From Aphanomyces cochlioides (lineage: Eukaryota; Oomycota; Saprolegniomycetes; Saprolegniales; Verrucalvaceae), in assembly GCA_019828595.1 (NCBI GenBank), contig JAHQRK010000007.1, positions 2,542,001-2,606,000 on the forward strand: a stretch of 64,000 nt of DNA, given 5' to 3'. Below the pieces are notes generated by a model. It was not told the DNA's origin, searched no databases, and was given only the letters and a program-made list of their open reading frames with translations. How positions within the stretch are numbered: the stretch's first letter is position 1; every line of letters begins with the position of its first letter. Position numbers and translations under genes: made by a program. Below, one piece after another: positions 60,264-64,000 of the stretch.

Positions 60264-62647
60264 CTATGCGAACGCTTTAGTCCACATCTTCTTTTCCTTT
60301 TCCTGTTGCTTCTTCATATACGCCTTCAAGCGATCGTTGAGCACCACAATCGCTTTGTCGTCAGGATTGAGTCGATACGCTTCCTAATAGCCCACCCCAT
60401 GAGTCAATGACAACGTGACACGGACTTGCCTGTATGTCTCGGAATGCGCTTTCAAAGTCCTTGAGCTTTTCATAGCCGACAGCACGACGGTAGAGCGCTT
60501 TCGTGTTAGTTGGGTCGAGATCCAATGCATCATTGCAATTCACGACGGCCTTTTGCCAGCTCTCCAATTTCAAATAGCACTGGGCGAGATTCAAGTAGAG
60601 ACTCAACTTGATGGCTTTTACTTGGTCAGCTTCTTCAGGTCGCAAGTCAAAGAACTTGGACGCATGAGTCAATGCCTACAAGTCGCTCAGTGTTTGAACG
60701 AGTTGACTATCATGGCTTACTTTGACGTAACGTGCTGCAGCATGTTGGATGTTGCCACCACGGAACAATTCATTTCCCTCATCCTTGGTAAAAGTTTCAG
60801 GTCAATCTGAGAGAGAAGAACTCAAACCTTGTTTTTGACCACAAGGCGCATGCGGTCTGGGGTCTTGAGCTATTGAAATTGATCTCTTTGATCACCAAAG
60901 AGGATTGATATACCTTGCGAAAGTCGTGATCGTCGTCGTCCTTGTTTTCCAACGCAGCTTTCGCAGACTCGCGTTCGAGCTGCTCTTCAAGCTCCTTTTC
61001 ATCCTTGGCCACTGCGTCAAAGTAAGCTTTGCAGGCATTCTTGATATCCTAGAAACACTCGTCACTGAGAGCACAACCTCATCAACGTACAGATTTCAAA
61101 GCGTGCACGCGCTCAGTTGCTTCTTCCAGCGTAGCAGCCTCAGCTTCTTCAGAATAAAACCAGTCTTCAGCAGCATCCAAGTAGGGATTCACGACGGCGA
61201 AATCGATCAAATTGCCATGCTTTTGATCGCGCTTGCCACGGATTTCATACACGAATGTTTCAATTTCGTTGCGTTTGTTGGCAAGCTGGCGCATCATGTC
61301 GTCTTGACGCTGCATGGCGAGTTCCAACTCGATTTCGTTGGTAAGATCAACGGCAGCGATTTCTTCCAAGGTAGTGCCAATATCTTGCGCAAAGGCTGCA
61401 CCAAGGGCGACCGCTGTGGCGCTGTCTAGCATTCGTCCCAAGGTGATGTGGCTGCCAATTGCTTGGATAATTGCATCTTGTACCGCAGGCTTGCGTGTTC
61501 CTCCGCCGACAATCTCAACAACAGAAATGTCCGACGCAGAAATGTCGGCTTGTGTTAGAAGCGACGTGAGCAACTTACGCAGTGATGCCGATTCTTCGGC
61601 ACAGAGTTGCTCGAATTCTGCCTTCGTAATGCTCAAAGTAATGTCGCTGTCAGGCACCAAGTTTTCCACATGGACCATAGCTTCAGGAATTGTTGAGAGC
61701 AATTTCTTCAATTGATCGCATGCTGTCAAGAGGCGGCGGCTTTGTCGACTCGCTGGCTTGACGTCGATGCCATGCGAAGCCTTGAGTTTAGCTCGAAAGT
61801 GTTCGTACAAGTGACGATCATAGTTCACAGATCCCAAATGTCCATCGTACGCTCTGGCGAGGATTTTTTCTCCCGACGCTACAATTGCAGCTTGTTTTGA
61901 GCATATTGTATTGATGAAAGGACGTACCTGAGAATTGGACCACGGCAGCACACGTGGAAGCATGGCCCACATCGACAATAACGATGGTCTTGATGCTTTC
62001 GTCCTTGATGGGGTGTTTCGCATGGTAGCAACGAGCTAGGGCTATCACCAGCGTAAGAATCTTATGCCATGAAGAAAGTGAGTACCATGGTCGCGAGGAA
62101 TTAACACAGTCTCGCCAAATCCTGCAATTTTTGCAGCCCACAACAGTGCCGATTTTTCAGCGACGTCCCAATCGCTAGGAATCGCAACACCGAGCTTCAA
62201 CGTCGATGGAGATGGATGCACATTGCGAGCAATCTTGCCGAGAAGCATTGCCATCAACTGAACAGGCGTGAAGTGCGTCGTGTCGTTATTGTACTGAATT
62301 TCCACCACGGGATGTCCATGCTCATCGGTTTTGATCGTTGCACGCTGCGATGGAAATCGCTCCAATTGGGCCATGGCTTGGTCATAGGTTTTGCCCAAGA
62401 GCAAGTTCAAGTAGTCAATCATGTTGGTCGGGTTTGTGCTCGAAGCCAACACGGCAGCTTCCCCAAGCAATCGCTCTTTGTCTTTGAACGACACCAATGT
62501 CGCGGTTGTCATGCCTCCGAGCTCGTTGAGAACAATCTCGCCAGTTGGGCGAGCTACCACACATCGTTGAGAGCCCTACGAAAGAAGCACGTCACTATAA
62601 GCTCGTACGCTTCCCACACATACAATATCGAGTCCGATGAACTCCAT
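60264..62647 (-). CDS. Hsp110/Hsp70-like chaperone fused to a C-terminal TPR domain
   Basis: Exons 62647-62624, 62575-62086, 62041-61928, 61878-61091, 61048-60914, 60869-60828, 60783-60721, 60675-60430 and 60383-60264 give 673 residues. The ATPase domain (MEFIGLDIGSQRCVVARP, KLGVAIPSDWDVAEKSALLW, IVIVDVGHASTCAAV, VVEIVGGGTRKPAVQ, SATAVALGAAFAQD) spans residues 1 to about 375. The substrate-binding beta-domain is missing: a helical Hsp110-type segment (KRNEIETFVYEIRGK) follows directly. Residues 532-655 are TPRs of the FKBP/CYP40 type (DEGNELFRGG, NLAQCYLKLESWQKAVVNCN, ALYRRAVGYEKLKDFESAF). The last intron is GC-AG (60429-60384). Probable nucleotide-exchange or adaptor co-chaperone that can dock EEVD tails. 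Confidence 0.85.
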
Positions 62648-63857
62648 ACTTGTATTACGCGCGCCGCTTCCGCCACTGAAATTTCTCGAATGTCATCCAT
62701 GTCATCCTTCATTTATTTACTTTTTATTCATTTTTACCTCTCATTTACTTCGAAGTCAAACACTATAAATTCTCACAGTATCGAGCACATCAACCAGCAA
62801 CTCGCCTCCTTAAGGCAATCCAGTCAACGTGATAGCTTTTAAGCACTTGACACGCATAATTCTAAATCAATTTCCATCCCAGATAACAGTGTATTACTGG
62901 GTCATCATTTGATAAGACCGCGAAAGGTATGCTTGCTAAAGTCATGGGCCAATAATAATATGATGTAGCATTTCAAATCGATGACAAAACACACTACTGG
63001 GGCTGTAAGTAGTCAGGAGATATTGATACACGCTGCGTTGGTGATGTACTCGGAGCTAATCTTTGGATGGAATCAATCACCATTTTGTCAGGAGGGACAC
63101 TAGGCCCATACAAACTTATATAAATTTATTCACTGAATCAGTAGTCAAAGATATTATTTTATAAAGTGCTCACAAAGACGCTCCATAAAACTTGCACTCT
63201 TTGGGAGGGTGTACATGTCTAGGAATAGTATGAAAAGATGGACTTCTATTCTCGCTATGACGATCGTTCCTTCTTCATAAGAATGCCCTTGTGCTGCGAG
63301 ACGAAAATAAGCTCACACAATGTGAAACATGGCCGCCGAGTATCGTGCTTCAATTTCGTTCAGTTAACAGTTACAATGACATGACATGACAGGGGGGGGG
63401 GGCACTGTCCAGCGTTAAAAAAGTGGTGCGATCCAAATGATGCTCTAATACATGAACTCGACGAAGTGACTTTATTGGCGTCTTGCCTGAGCACTGGTCG
63501 CCGCTCACTGAAAGTTCGAGAAAGAGGCTCCCTGTGATTGACTGATCTCTTATAGAATTTGAATGTTCAGTGTAAAATTCAATTGGGAGGGTGGACTGCA
63601 ACATGTGCAAGTTTTGTGGGTCGAAGAGACTATTTTTACGAAGGCATCGTGGTTTGGTCGACGCCATGCTCGTCCAGTTCACGAGGGCTCTCAAGCACAT
63701 CGACTGCGTAAAAGAGTTGAATCTCATTCTGTGAGTGTTGGAGGTTTAAAAGCTGGAAGTGGAGATTCATGACTTTGAAAAAATTTGGCAACCATCACTC
63801 TCGTTTAACCATCACTGGCTTCCACCTCTCCAAGGAACAACCTTGTCAAAGTCCAAA
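62648..63857. other. Intergenic, no gene supported
   Basis: A 118-codon minus-strand frame at 63371-63727 has no recognisable feature. A run of 11 G lies at 63392-63402. The bases 62700-62760 upstream of the Hsp110 gene are T-rich. Confidence 0.4.
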
Positions 63858-64000
63858 ATGACATCTCCCGAGCTGACCCCTGAACTTGTCCAAAGCGCCT
63901 TGGCAGCATCCCTAACTAGTACACACAACAAAGATGTGCTAGATTACCTCGTCGAGCTGATTGTGGAGGCGACGACTGAGGCACAAACGAAGGCCCTCCA
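63858..64000 (+). CDS. N-terminus of an unidentified protein, partial (runs off right edge)
   Basis: The ATG at 63858 opens a frame to the window end: MTSPELTPELVQSALAASLT, then KDVLDYLVELIVEATTEAQ. The helical lead is similar in style to the N-terminal region of ABCF (GCN20/ABCF3-type) ATPases, but 47 residues are too few to decide. Confidence 0.45.
   Translation, partial: MTSPELTPELVQSALAASLTSTHNKDVLDYLVELIVEATTEAQTKAL

Noticed and set aside
63371..63727. 118-codon minus-strand frame
   Set aside because: Contains the complement of an 11-G run and has no domain; probably chance or a relic.

Overview
The window is nuclear DNA of an oomycete-like (stramenopile) eukaryote, most likely a saprolegnian water mould such as Aphanomyces or a relative; the genus is an inference. 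The signs are compact genes with many tiny introns (mostly 39-53 nt, nearly all GT-AG), intergenic gaps often below 100 bp, a flagellum-type coiled-coil gene, many TKL-like kinases, and Crypton, PIF/Harbinger, hAT and LINE mobile elements. No bacterial operons, CRISPR or phage genes are present.

Layout. 1-7.9 kb: an acidic partial gene, a RAD18-like E3 ligase, a Crypton tyrosine-recombinase element, a GT31 glycosyltransferase, and a five-exon Cys/His-rich gene whose 3' coding end overlaps the glycosyltransferase. 8.1-18.0 kb: one 9.84-kb LINE on the minus strand, bounded by a perfect 15-bp target duplication; it has a gag-like ORF1 with a zinc knuckle, an endonuclease-RT-RNase H ORF2 and an unusual ORF3, all broken by frameshifts. 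18.6-22.0 kb: two tandem, probably N-myristoylated TKL pseudokinases. 22.2-28.6 kb: a complete PIF/Harbinger element with TIRs and TTA duplication, a mitochondrial-type tyrosyl-tRNA synthetase, and a deleted Harbinger-like element. 29.0-30.8 kb: a twelve-exon RIC8 gene.

31-39.5 kb is gene-poor repeat land: a near-perfect hairpin, an intact tyrosine-recombinase ORF, a tandem array of four tRNA-like units, and a decayed Crypton. 40-51.4 kb returns to host genes: an AMN1/FBXL-type LRR protein, a membrane protein, an ERGIC/Erv41-like cargo receptor, a domesticated-looking hAT protein with three BED-like fingers, and the ESCRT-III factor IST1. 51.4-58.1 kb is a tight co-directional minus-strand run (153-aa protein, LRR protein, CFAP157-like, NEMP-like). 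58.2-62.6 kb holds a protein with 13 Cys/His repeats of 24 residues and an Hsp110-like chaperone that lacks the substrate-binding beta-domain and carries a C-terminal TPR domain. The start of another gene runs off the right edge.

Two recurrent promoter signatures appear: clustered TATCCGGATA-like palindromes just upstream of four housekeeping-type genes, and CCAAT-box clusters (TTGATTGG / CCAATCA) upstream of many of the others. All splice models were read by eye from reading frame, GT-AG sites and protein continuity; none was tested by alignment or RNA data.
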